A stretch of 64,000 nucleotides of DNA, taken from the NCBI GenBank assembly GCA_947652605.1, contig OX393577.1:59358108-59422107 (forward strand). Direction: 5' to 3'. Origin of the DNA: Elmis aenea. Its lineage: Eukaryota > Arthropoda > Insecta > Coleoptera > Elmidae. Below the pieces are notes generated by a model. It had not been told where the DNA came from, did no database searches, and saw nothing but the letters and a program-made list of their open reading frames with translations. A program made the position numbers and the translations under genes. This document shows, piece after piece, positions 35,449 through 46,094 of the stretch. Each line of letters opens with the position of its first letter. Position 1 is the stretch's first letter.

Positions 35449-36088
35449 CAAGAAAGAGCTATCAAAAGAAAACAAGGCAAAAATATTCAAGACAATGTAC
35501 GTTCAAATATTTACAATTCAGAAGTTTTGGCAGTAACACATAAGAAAAAAAAGGCTGCAAACTAGGAGATGAGATTTTTAAGATGTAGACTTATTGATAA
35601 AATCAGAAATGTTAAAATTAGCAAGAGCCTAGGAGTGAAGGACTAACAAAAAATTGAGTTAAACCACCCTAGATAGTTAAGACATCTATTGAACATGCCA
35701 GTAAATACATAGGTACACGAAAATAGGATGTTAAATGAATGAGAAGCAAACTGAAAGATAAAAGAACCAGGTTGAGGCAAGTGTCCCGATTAGCCAACAA
35801 GAGAAAAATTGTGAAGTAGCGTTATAAAGAACTAGAAACGTCAAAACTTAGACAACTAGAAACAATGGAAATGAAAGTATTGCACAGAATTACTGGTAAA
35901 ACACTTCTACACAGGGAGAGAAATGAAGAAATGAGAAACACGTGCAAAGTAGACGATATTAATAACTGGGTAACACAGAGAAAAGAATGGAATGAACATA
36001 TTAATAGTAAATATCTCCCACGATAAGTCTCCACTAGCAGCCAGGAGCGTTGGACGTCCTAGGAAAAGATGGAGCGACATCCTCTAGG
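35449..36088 (+). pseudogene. Decayed RTE-type reverse transcriptase tail
   Basis: On the + strand in several frames one reads KELSKENKAKIFKTMYV, EMRFLRCRLIDKIRN, LETMEMKVLHRITGKT and RKEWNEHINSK. The clear end is RDKSPLAARSVGRPRKRWSD, with a stop at about 36088. This is the C-terminal tail of RTE-type proteins. Many stops are present. It abuts a CR1-like fragment on the left and a hAT terminus on the right. Confidence 0.7.
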
Positions 36089-36170
36089 TCAGCGGTGGGC
36101 AAACCGCGACCCGCGGGCCGCATGCGGCCCTTGGTAGTTTTACATGCGGCCCTCCATGAATTACTATATT
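36089..36170 (+). mobile_element. hAT-type terminus (CAGCGGTGGGCAAAC)
   Basis: CAGCGGTGGGCAAACCGCGA followed by CCCGCGGGCCGCATGCGGCC is a well-known kind of hAT end, GC-rich in an AT-rich setting. The matching right end was not found. Confidence 0.6.
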
Positions 36171-36532
36171 AGTAAAAATGTCTATAATATGTATGTATAG
36201 CATTTTTTATACCTTAATTAATCCAAGGCTAAAATAAAATTTGATGCAGATTAAAGTTTCAAATTTGGCCCAATACAATTATTAAAATACAAAATGTACC
36301 ATTTTTATTTGTTGAGACGTCCTAAAATACTACGTTATTAATAAAATGAGTTTTAGAAGCAATGGCGTTAGTTAAAAAATTCAAACTCATACAAGTTTCA
36401 TGCAGCATTAAAAAATGTTAATGTCAACTATGTGAAATGGTAAAATGAGGTATTTTCTCTTTTTTTGGATATAAATGCGTTCCGTAGGTGTTTCTGTTTT
36501 CTATTAATTCTCTTAGTCCCGAATGCACATAC
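36171..36532. other. AT-rich stretch, possibly the interior of the hAT element
   Basis: No coding motif is visible. Confidence 0.3.
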
Positions 36533-36650
36533 TAACACTGGTGCTAAAATACGAACGAATCCCAAAACTAGCGTCAACTATGCTGCAATTTTGCCTAGTT
36601 CTAGGGAGGGCTAACGTGGTTTAACCCCAGGGCTAATCCCAGGTTAAACT
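36533..36650 (+). repeat. Dispersed repeat, copy 2
   Basis: Same-orientation counterpart of 10431-10560, sharing ACACTGGTG, AGCGTCAACTATGCTGC and CTAACGTGGTTTAACCCCAG. Confidence 0.5.
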
Positions 36651-37848
36651 ATATAGGGTTTCTACCCGTTAAAAACATGTTTGGCATTAGTCATAACGAC
36701 CTCGTTAGAAAATTTTACAAACCTAACAAAGGCAATACATTTACGTCTGAACATCTCAATCGAAATTCCAGAAAAAGTTTTGCCAATTTACAAAAAAAAA
36801 CATCATTCGTTTAAAAGAATCACTTACATAAAAATTAAAGTAACGTTGTTGGTGTGATAAAACTTTTAATTTAATCATATCTGGATGTATTTTTGCTTAA
36901 AATTAAATACAATTAGAAACAAACATTACTTATATAATCCGACCCAACCAATTTCGATGTTTTCTCAGGCGAAATTAATTCACACAATTCATAAATAGAC
37001 CAAAAGTACGCAAAAAACATCGTGCCACTTTTCATATAGTAAGAAATTCACTTTATGAACTAAAATCCTACTATTTTCTTCCTAGTTACATCACATTACC
37101 TAAGATTTTTTAAATTACCCAAATATGCAGTATTGTTTAAATAAATTCAGAATAAGAACGAATTTTTAAGTATGTTTTTCTTAGTACATAAATTTGTTTT
37201 CATCGTGTTAAATTTGCATTTATATTCTGTTTAAATATTGCCAAATTAAAATTTACAAATGTTAAGTCGTTTAAAGTTGAACAGCTATTTTAAGTCGAAA
37301 TTTCTATTTGTTAGAAAGTTTAAATTACCGAAGTTTTTTAAAGTAAGGTTTTCGATAATTGAATGTCTTGACGGTAAACTTGAATTTGATCCAATTATGT
37401 AAATTAATTAAAGCTTAAATTCGCAACTGCTTTCATTACATTTAATTAGAAGTATCATTACTGCAAAAAAGATATTTAAATTTAAAAGAAACTTTGGATC
37501 ATTTTTAATCCGAATTGTTGTTTCAGCATAACAGCATAACATCTGCTAAGAATTAGATTTTGTACAAATAATAAAACCTATACCTATTTTGTTATTTGAG
37601 AAAACTATACCGTTGCATCAAAATAAGTTTGCTCGCGTTTAGCAAACAAAATTTTTCAGTTAATTCTACCAATGTCTTTATACAGAGTGAACCAAAGTCA
37701 AATGTTTTATGCCCTTATCTAGGTTTTAAAATTATTTCTTTACTGACCTCTATTTTTGAGATATGAAGTAAACTTTTATTGTTTTAAATGAAAAGTTTAA
37801 TAGGCCATTACTTAATATAATAAGCACTTTTATAGCGTTTCAAAAATA
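36651..37848. other. AT-rich stretch with a foldback-like terminus
   Basis: Near 37681 a decayed ACAGAGTGAACCAAAGTC end resembles the type 1 foldback terminus. Otherwise nothing was recognised. Confidence 0.35.
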
Positions 37849-39669
37849 TACAGGGTGAGTCACGACGGACGCGTCGGAGTTTTATGGCAAAACAGTTTAT
37901 ATTTTTTAATTTCTGTCGCTGTTAGATTATGTTATTCAATAAGGGCTACATTTAAAAAATATTTTTAAATATACAGGGTGCTCCAAAAAAGAGTGGCATA
38001 TCAAAGTTATACTTTTTCTTATGGAACACCCTGTATATTTTTACATTTTTGGATTCCTCTTTCAATTTAATTCAAAAAATGTAAAAGGTTATATGGGTCT
38101 AAAGTCAACCGTTCTCGTGAAAATTGCATTTTCATGAAAATACAGTATTTTCAAAAATTTTCAACATTTGGAAACTTTGAGAAGTCCGAAGAAATTCGCT
38201 TGGAAATAAGATTGACAATAGATTATGTAACACTTTGCACCACCTACATTTTAAAAATATTATACAGGGCGTTTTTTACGCTTGGTCAAACTTGTGAAAA
38301 TTTAAACATCGATAACTCATTTTTTTTAAATACAACACCCTATATTTTTTTACACCGTCTTATAGAAAATTTAATTCTCTTTCGAAAACATTCAGGCTGT
38401 TTTTTACCTAAAATTAATATTTTCCGAGATATCGCGATTTTATTGTTAATTATTAGGGCAAAGTAATATTTTCAAGTAAGCCATGAAGGTAGGCAGCGGT
38501 AATTTGAAACAATTAAAAAAAAAACAAGAAACTTACAATTTTGTCGTTTGCCTACACATTTTTGACATTTTTTTATAGGAAAGTTGTAGATTTACCATTT
38601 TACGTATAAATATAGGTTTTCTCATCAGGGCCACAATATTTTTCATATAATTGAGTTTGATCTTTTGCCTAGTCCTAAAAACCCATTGATAATGTATTAG
38701 GTACGAGAACGGAACGCTGATTTAAAAAAAAAGTAATACTGACTTGTCTAATTTTACATTTAAAAAAAAAAACATGGTTGGTACTGTTTTTGGTAGAGTG
38801 TCGTAGTGTCGTATCGTAAACAGACAAAAAATGGTTTATAGGATTTAGTAATTATCTTATAACACTGGTCCAATAAATAAATGCATAAATAATTTTAAAA
38901 AATTTCTATTTAAACGTAAGTATGGTAAAACTACAACTTTTCTATAAAAATTTGTCAAAAGTGTGTAGTCAAACGATAAAATTATAAGTGTCTTGTTTTT
39001 TCTTTCAATTGTTTTAAATTACCGGTCTACCTTCATAGCCTACTTGAAAATATTACTTTGCCTTAATAATTAACAATAAAATTGCGATATCTCGGAAAAT
39101 GTCAATTTTAGGTAAAAAACAGCCTGAATGTTTTTGAAAGAGAATTAAATTTTCTATAAGAGGGTGTAAAAGATATAGGGTGTTTTATTTAAAAAAAATG
39201 AGTTATCGATGTTTAAAGTTTCACAAGTTTGACCAAGCGTAAAAAACGCCCTGTACAATATTTTAAAAATGTAGGTGGTCCAAAGTGTTACATAATCTAT
39301 TGTCAATCTTATCTCCAAGCGAATTTCTTCAGACTTGTCAAAGTTTTCAAATGTTGAAAATTTTTGAAAGTACTGTATTTTCATGAAAATGCAATTTTCA
39401 GGAGAACGGTTGACTTTAGACCCATATAACCTTTTACATTTTTTGAATTAAATTTAAAGAGGAATCCAAAAATGTAAAAATATACAGGGTGTTTCATAAG
39501 AAAAAGTATAACTTTGATATGGCACTCTTTTTTGGAGCACCCTGTATGTTTGAAAATATTTTTAAAATGTAGCCCTTATTGACTTACATAATCTAACAGC
39601 GACAGAAATTGGAAAATATAAACCGTTTCGCCATAAAACTCCGACGCGTCCGTCGTGACTCACCCTGTA
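37849..39669. mobile_element. Large foldback with concentric nested termini
   Basis: The arms (37849-38603 and about 38920-39669) pair closely along about 750 bp, with a centre of about 320 bp. Outer ends: ACAGGGTGAGTCACGACGGA and GTCGTGACTCACCCTGT. A second pair of ends lies inside (ACAGGGTGCTCC at 37973, GGAGCACCCTGT to 39545). A third, pointing the other way, is at about 38028 (GGAACACCCTGTA) and 39482 (ACAGGGTGTTTC). Antisense-matched open frames at 38134-38466 and 39154-39384 are the two arms read as protein and are not genes. Confidence 0.85.
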
Positions 39670-40540
39670 TACAATTTGTTGCAAAAAAAAAAACAACATG
39701 TGGCTAATTCGGAAGATACGAAAACGGTCAGATACCAAATATCTTTAACAGTATATTAGGTATTTGTCTGTTTCCATACTTTTTCGCAGACTCTGTCTAA
39801 TATAATTTAACCTTGAATGTCACCTAATGTGTAAGGGTTGAGGAATACTATACAGCCACCAAATTACCCCAGATTTAAATTCCTTTAACTACTGAACGCG
39901 GATTAAGCTTTAGGCTATCCCGCACTAAGGAAAGCTTTAGACCTTTGTCGAACTTAAAGCTTTCTAGAAGTAGGAGGGAGTTCGATCAGTGGTCTCTAGA
40001 CAAAATACGATCTGCGATCAACGAAGTGAAAATAAAAATGTACGCTTTTATCTTAAAAATGTTTATACAAAAGAACGCTTAACCCTTAAGTTAAAAGCTC
40101 TATAGTGATAAAGTTTGATCAATGGTTTTCAGATAAAATCTACTACCATTGCAATTTTACAAAATAAATAAAACTACGGTAGTATAAAGCTGAAAGTTAA
40201 AGAATTGCATTTTTGTTAAATCATAAAGTATACCGTACAGAAAAATCCACAAATTTAACTTAAAATTTTTACATATCATAGAGTTGTTCAAAATCAAACA
40301 TTTAAAAATATTTCGTGTAGAACCAAGGTATTAATAAAGTTCACAATTTAATATTATTTGTGTGTTAAGCTCTACGATCACTTACAAAAAATACATTCAA
40401 GATGGTCTTGAAAATTCAAAATGTTATTAATATTTAGATAACAAATCTTCAAAGGTGACTACATTCGCATTTACTTTAATCAAAATTTATTTGACTCATA
40501 GGTAGGTACCTACTATCAAAAATTTTAAGAAGGTTTTTTC
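39670..40540. other. AT-rich stretch, no recognised feature
   Basis: Nothing recognised. Confidence 0.35.
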
Positions 40541-40544
40541 CAAA

Positions 40545-41040
40545 CAATGGAAACAGCGATTATTTGCCTTCGGGTAAGTCAAAGAAGGTTCCTTCGGCTG
40601 GAAACATATTGTAGTCAGTATAGGACGTCATCATAACTGACTACCTCCCAAAAGGCATGGCTTTAACTGTAAAATACTACGGTAACGTATTGATCCGATT
40701 AAAACAAAAAAGAACAAAGATCAGGTTTGGCGAAGAAAAATGTGCCTTTCATCATGAAAATGCTCACCCATCCCAAATTTTAATTTCTACAATTAAAGAA
40801 CTAAGCTTCGAATTGATATCCCTTCCCTGTATTGTTTTGTCCAGATTTGACCCCCTCCGAATACTGTCTGATTCCAGACTTGAAAAGACACTGGGAGGAT
40901 AAAATTTTTACCAAATGAGGAAGCCATAACGACTGTAGACGCTTATTTTCCATACTTCTCCAGATTTAACCCCCTCCGATTACTCTGATTCCAGACTTGA
41001 AAAAACACTTGGGATGACCAATTTTTTTATCAAATAAGGA
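40545..41040 (+). repeat. Direct repeat, copy 1 (about 490 bp)
   Basis: It is repeated in the same orientation at 42618-43110. Shared blocks: ACAATGGAAACAGCGATTAT, TGCCTTCGGGTAAGTCAAAG, CTACCTCCCAAAAGGCATGG, ATCATGAAAATGC and TTCCAGACTTGAAAA. A unit of about 110 bp (CCAGATTTGACCCCCTCCGA ... ACTTGAAAA) is itself repeated in tandem. Confidence 0.65.
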
Positions 41041-42046
41041 AGTCATAGCGTAATAAGGTTCGAACATCATTCGAATAAATGCATAGGGCATCAGGTGGGT
41101 TACGTAGCGAAATAAAAGTGATTTTTAATCTTTAAAACAATCGTTTGTTTCTATGCTAGGCCGCGAATTTTGGGTGTATTACCCACGTACATGCGTGTTA
41201 ACAAACAGGTGCAATTTTATTTTTCAGAGTAAAACGCGTTTATATAGAGATTGTTATCCTAATGTATAACACAACAAACGAAACTTGTATCTTATTATAT
41301 AAATAAATTGTACATACCATAACATACAAAAGCGTCGCCGTCACGTAATGTCTGAGTTATGTTCTCTAAACGCTTGTGTATCACCGTTTGTTATTATGTA
41401 AGATAAGAGTTTACCACTCCGCCACATGTTCTAGCAATACAATTTACATGATAATTTGTATCTATTATTTCCGAATTTACTTATTGTAGCAATTTAGTTG
41501 TGTTATCAGCGATTACAAAGTTATAACTGAACTGTTAATACATATAAGGCAATTAAAAATTATTAAAATTTAAAAATAAACTTCAGAGTGTGATTAACAA
41601 AGAATATTCTAATTTCTTAACTTAAAGCATAGCTAACTTAATTTAAAAAAAAAAAAACTAGATTGAAGGCAATTTTATCAAGCAACAACACAGTTGCTTA
41701 AATAGTTTATAAGTAATTAAATAAAATATTAATAATAAAATTAGTTATGCACATACCTAAATTGCTTTAATAAATACATAACCATTGTTTTTAACAAAAC
41801 ACAAAGATATGTCATTTTGGAAATTAAAAACTAAAAGAAAACACAAACATAGGTCTATGACAAGGTTGTAATTTATTTCTCATTCTGCTTAATAATTATA
41901 TGTATATGTTAAATGCTTTAAGAAAGTGGATAAACGAAATGAAAAATTATACGCGTAACTGCAACAGACGACATTCATCGCACATTGTTATTCGCAAACA
42001 ACCAAGTATTTTTAGCAGATTCGGAAAACAGTTTACAGCTAGGACT
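41041..42046. other. AT-rich stretch, no recognised feature
   Basis: Nothing recognised. Confidence 0.35.
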
Positions 42047-42610
42047 ATACAGGGTGGTCCACTTTTTTTGTAGCAGGTGTTTAACAGCCGATACAAAAAC
42101 TCATTTTATAGAGACTATTTTATATGAACATGGGTCCAAAAACGCTTCTTTTTAAAGATACAGGGTGTTGAAATTTTCGAAAAGATATCGATAATTTTTA
42201 GCCGTTTCCCAACCAGTAAATATATTTTAACCGAATTTGGTATACAGCACCACCTTACAGGTTACCACATTCGGTGAGAATGTCAAGCCCCACAAGCAAC
42301 CAGTGGCGGAGTTAAGGGGGTATAGTTCAATAAATTCTATAAAAAAAAACTAGTACGGTCCTGTTCAAAATGAAACTAAAACTTGTTTTTTGGTAGAACA
42401 TTTTATTCTAAACAAAAAGTGTCTCTTGACTTTTCTTCGTATCTGCCACCGTTTGGCGCGGACTTTGATTACTTTAATATTCTCGTGAAAAAATTGCTTA
42501 TGTTCAATCGAAAAATATCGCGAAAAGCAGAAAATTGCAAATCGTGTGAATCATTAATCATTCTTTCCTCATTATTAGCATGTTCTGTTATTAAAAACGC
42601 AAAAATCGGT
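42047..42610 (+). repeat. Solo left arm of the type 4 foldback
   Basis: It begins TACAGGGTGGTCCACTTTTT and matches the 26117-26720 arm through TTAACAGCCGATACAAAAAC, CAGTGGCGGAGTTAAGGGGG and CGCGAAAAGCAGAAAATTGC. It runs straight into the second copy of the direct repeat. Confidence 0.65.
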
Positions 42611-42617
42611 TTTATAC

Positions 42618-43110
42618 AAACAATGGAAACAGCGATTATTTGCCTTCGGGTAAGTCAAAGAAGGTTCTTTCGGCTGGAAACATATTGGAGTCAGTATAGG
42701 ATATCATCATAATTGACTACCTCCCAAAAGGCATGGCTATTACTGGAAGATACTGCGGTAAAGTATTGGTCCGATTAAAACAAAACAAAAATAAAAAAAT
42801 TGAACGAAGATCAGGTTTAGCGAAGAAAAATGTGCCTTTCATCATGAAAATGCATCGGCTCACCCATCCCAAATTTTAATTTCCACAAATAAAAAACCAA
42901 GCTTCGAATTGATGTCCCCTGTATCGTGTTGTCCAGATTTGCTCCCCCCCGATTACTATCTTATTCCAGACTTGAAAAAACACTTGAAAGGATAACATTT
43001 GTACCAAAGTTATAACAACTGGAGATGTTAATTTTGCAAACTTCTCCAGATTTGACCCGCTCCGATTACTATTTGATTCCGTACATGAAAAAATACTTGG
43101 GTTGGCAAAA
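42618..43110 (+). repeat. Direct repeat, copy 2
   Basis: Counterpart of 40545-41040, about 2.07 kb downstream. It carries small insertions and deletions, for example extra AT-rich bases near 42780-42800. Confidence 0.65.
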
Positions 43111-43296
43111 ATGTCATTAAAAAATAACGTTTTTGATTTTTAATTTTAACTTGCTTATTTAAAATCACCCAAAATATTTTTCGACATTATTGGGACACTT
43201 TTTTACGTAGAATTGAAATTTATCAATGAATTTTACCCATCTTCATTTGTGTGTTATTTTAATATCAACTTAATTTTCGCGATCACAATATATTTA

Positions 43297-44810
43297 TACA
43301 GGGTTCTCGTTTTTCGCGGGCCACTATGGGGATCTCGTAAACGGTAAGAGTTACGACTTCGGTTAAATCGGGGCAAAGTTGTATATTCAGGTGCTTAATA
43401 ATTTGACGCAAACAGAACTTATCTAGCTCTTTTAGTTTTTGAGATATAGGGAAAAAAGTACAAAAGTGGATTTTTGTTTTTTGCCCGTAACTTTTTCATT
43501 TCATGTCAAATTTCATTTTTGTTAAGACATTTTCATGGCCACTTTTTGCAAGGAATCAAGTTCCCTAATTATATTTTCCATGCGACGTTTTGTTTTTTTA
43601 AAACCATCATCAGGTCAATTTTTTCTTATGGACGCTATATCTGATTTTAACGCCAATTTGTAGAGCATTTTATTCTGAATTCGACAAAGTATAATACTTG
43701 GCACTTTTTTGAAACAATTGTTGTTAAAAATGGCAAAAACAAATATTTTATTTAAAACAAATCCTAATCGGTATGATAAATAATTGTCTTTGTCTTTTTT
43801 TCCTTGGAAGAAGGTGAGTAAACCGTATGAAATTACTATTAAAGAGATTTCATTTAAAAAATCGGTATTAATAAATATCTTAGGAATGCATTAACATTGT
43901 TCACTTAATAGCAAATATTTTTAGAATATTTTCTTCGGTTAAGTAATAAATGTCTCTAAAATGTGTATTTAATCCCTTATTTGACATAAAATTATTTGTA
44001 ACAAAATGTTCGTAATCAAATAATATGTGGTGAAAAAACGTCTAGAAATCTGTTTACGCTTTTTGCTTATTAGAAGTCAATAACGCAGATAAAAGGCATA
44101 ACTCGTTATTTTTTGTTACAAATAATTGTATACCAAATAAGAATTAAATACACATTTTAGAGAAATTTATTACTTAACCGAAGAAAATATTCTAAAAATA
44201 TTTGTTAATAAGTGGACAATGTTAATGCATTCCTAACATATTTATTAGAGTAGTACCTATTTTTTTAATTAGTAATTTTATGCGGTTTACTTACCTGTTT
44301 CCAAGGAAAAGGGACAAAGACAATTATTTACCATGCCGATTAGGATTTGTTTTAAATAAAATATTTGTTTTTGCCATTTTTAACAACAATTGTTTCAAAA
44401 AAGTCCCAAATGTTATACATTGTCGAATTCAGAATAAAATGCTCTACAAATTGGCGTTAAAATCAGATATAGCGTCCATAAAAAAAAATTGACCTGATGA
44501 TGGTTTTAAAAAAACGAAACGTCGCACGGAAAATATAATTGGGGAATTTGATTCCTTGCAAAAAGTGGCCATGAAAATGTTTTTACAAAAATGTAATTTG
44601 ACATGAAATGAAAAAGTTACGGGCAAAAAACAAAAATCCATTTTTTTACTTTTTTCCCTATATCTCAAAAACTAAAAGAGCTAGATAAGTTCTGTTTGCG
44701 TCAAATTATTAAGCACCTGAATATACAACTTTTCCCCGATTTAACCGAAGTTGTAACTCTTACTGTTTACGAGATCCCCATAGTGGCCCGCGAAAAACGA
44801 GAACCCTGTA
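43297..44810. mobile_element. Foldback element, type 2 (ACAGGGTTCTCG ends), with hammerhead-like arms
   Basis: The left end TACAGGGTTCTCGTTTTTCG is mirrored by CGAAAAACGAGAACCCTGTA. The arms of roughly 500-600 bp share GGGATCTCGTAAACGGTAAG, AGAGCTAGATAAG and the CTGATGATGG...ACGTCGCA block. No protein gene is present. The solo right arm at 7586-8022 belongs to the same family. Confidence 0.8.
44494..44523 (+). ncRNA. Hammerhead-like motif in the right arm (putative)
   Basis: CTGATGA, then TGGTTTT/AAAAAAAC forming a possible GTTT/AAAC stem, then GAAACGTC. The pattern is as at 7751-7779, and ACGT after GAA could form a palindromic stem III in a dimer, with GTC as the cleavage triplet. The mirrored copy in the left arm (about 43583-43613, - strand) reads AAAAC in place of GAAAC, so that one is broken. 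Confidence 0.35.
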
Positions 44811-44829
44811 TATATATAATCTGTTACCC

Positions 44830-45675
44830 TTGTTACCCTAAGGTGTAAGGTATTTGTAATTATTCATGTTAAGCTTATGTGAACGAATTTCGTCCATTCC
44901 TTTTTGTTCTTCGCCATTCTTGTTGCTTCTGTCCAGTTCTTATTTCGGTTCTTTAAAATTAATGCCACTTCATCGTTCCATGTCTTCCTCGGTCTCCCCT
45001 TTCCTCGTTTATTTCCATCCCTTGCCTCCCATATCCGTTTCACTTGTCTTCCTTCCCCCATTCTGATGAGGTGTCCAAACCATTTCAGCTGGTTTCTCTC
45101 GATCACACTATGTATCGACTCCACCTCCAGTTCTTCTCTGATCTGTTCATTTCTTATCCTGTCTCTACGCGTGACTCCCTTTACTGCTCTTAAGTATTTC
45201 ATCTGCATAGCTTGTAATCTACTTCTCTGCGACTGATTTAATACCCAACTCTCACTTCCATACACCAGGGTTGGTATGAATACTGTCTTGTAAATAGTCA
45301 TTTTTGTTTTCCTGCTTATTTCTCTTTTTCTTATTATCGATCTATTCATACTGTGATATAATTTAGCTGCACTGCTTATTCTTTCTTTTATCTCATTTTC
45401 TATGTTACCTTCTCTCTCTATCCAAATTCCTAGATATTTATATTCTTCCACCTGTTCTATTTTTTCCTGGTTCAGTTCTATGTTAAGTTGCTTTTGATCT
45501 TTACCTATCATCATAACCTTTGTTTTGTTCGTGTTAACCTTTAATTTCTTTTTCTTTAATTCTTCTTCCCATACCAATAGGTTTTCTTGTAAGGCCTTTT
45601 CCGTTGGTGCACAAATCATCATGTCATCAGCAAAGGTACATTCCGAGATCACAATACTTTCTTCATATTTACGTA
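44830..45675 (-). mobile_element. RTE-type retrotransposon copy, 5'-truncated
   Basis: The - strand copy runs from about 45675, just before the catalytic motif, to a 3' end near 44830 (after the stop at 44864). It ends within a few bases of the foldback at 43297-44810. No tail or target duplication was recognised. Confidence 0.65.
44864..45652 (-). pseudogene. C-terminal half of an RTE-type reverse transcriptase
   Basis: The frame is open for 262 codons from the first ATG. It begins at SECTFADDMMICAP, which keeps both catalytic aspartates. It continues with KLKVNTNKTKVM, EYKYLGIWIER, KTVFIPTLVYGSESWVLN and NQLKWFGHLIRMGEG, and ends GRPRKTWNDEVALI plus a helical tail. All of the polymerase before the FADD motif, and the endonuclease, are missing, so it is not functional despite the open frame. 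It reads away from the transporter gene, whose start codon lies about 300 bp to the right. Confidence 0.8.
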
Positions 45676-45968
45676 TGGCGAAAGTAAAAACGAATATATT
45701 TTTTAAGAACGCTGGTTTTTGACAGCAGTTAGTTACGTCAGGTTGACAGACGTAACTTACAAAAATGAGGTTAATCAGAAAGCCTTGAGTGGTATTTTAA
45801 ATTTTTTATACCCAAACATACGAAAATACACAAAATATATTTATGGCGAAAGTCATTTGGTGGCCACACCAGTGTATTTACTTCTATTAATTAAAATAAT
45901 GATGGTTGGCATGATAAAATAAAAACAATAATATTGTTGAAAGAGTGACAGAAGTGGCAGTTATAAAA

Positions 45969-46094
45969 ATGTTAAAGTATCCTAGTGTACAAGCTTCTGT
46001 GGGAGAAGGGGCACGAATTATAATTTCTGAAGATCGTGATAATGAAAATGCAGCAGCAAAAGCAAACAAATTCTCCAACTTATTCGGGCAAAGT
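45969..46094 (+). CDS. Transporter exon 1: cytoplasmic N-terminus
   Basis: 42 codons with no hydrophobic segment; polar and charged (SEDRDNENAAAKANKF). The donor follows CAAAGT as gtaaga; phase 0. Intron 1 is 62 nt. Confidence 0.75.

Noticed and set aside
38134..39384. Two similar frames on opposite strands beginning MKIQYFQKFSTF
   Set aside because: They are the two arms of one foldback read as protein. The similarity is due to the palindrome, not gene duplication.
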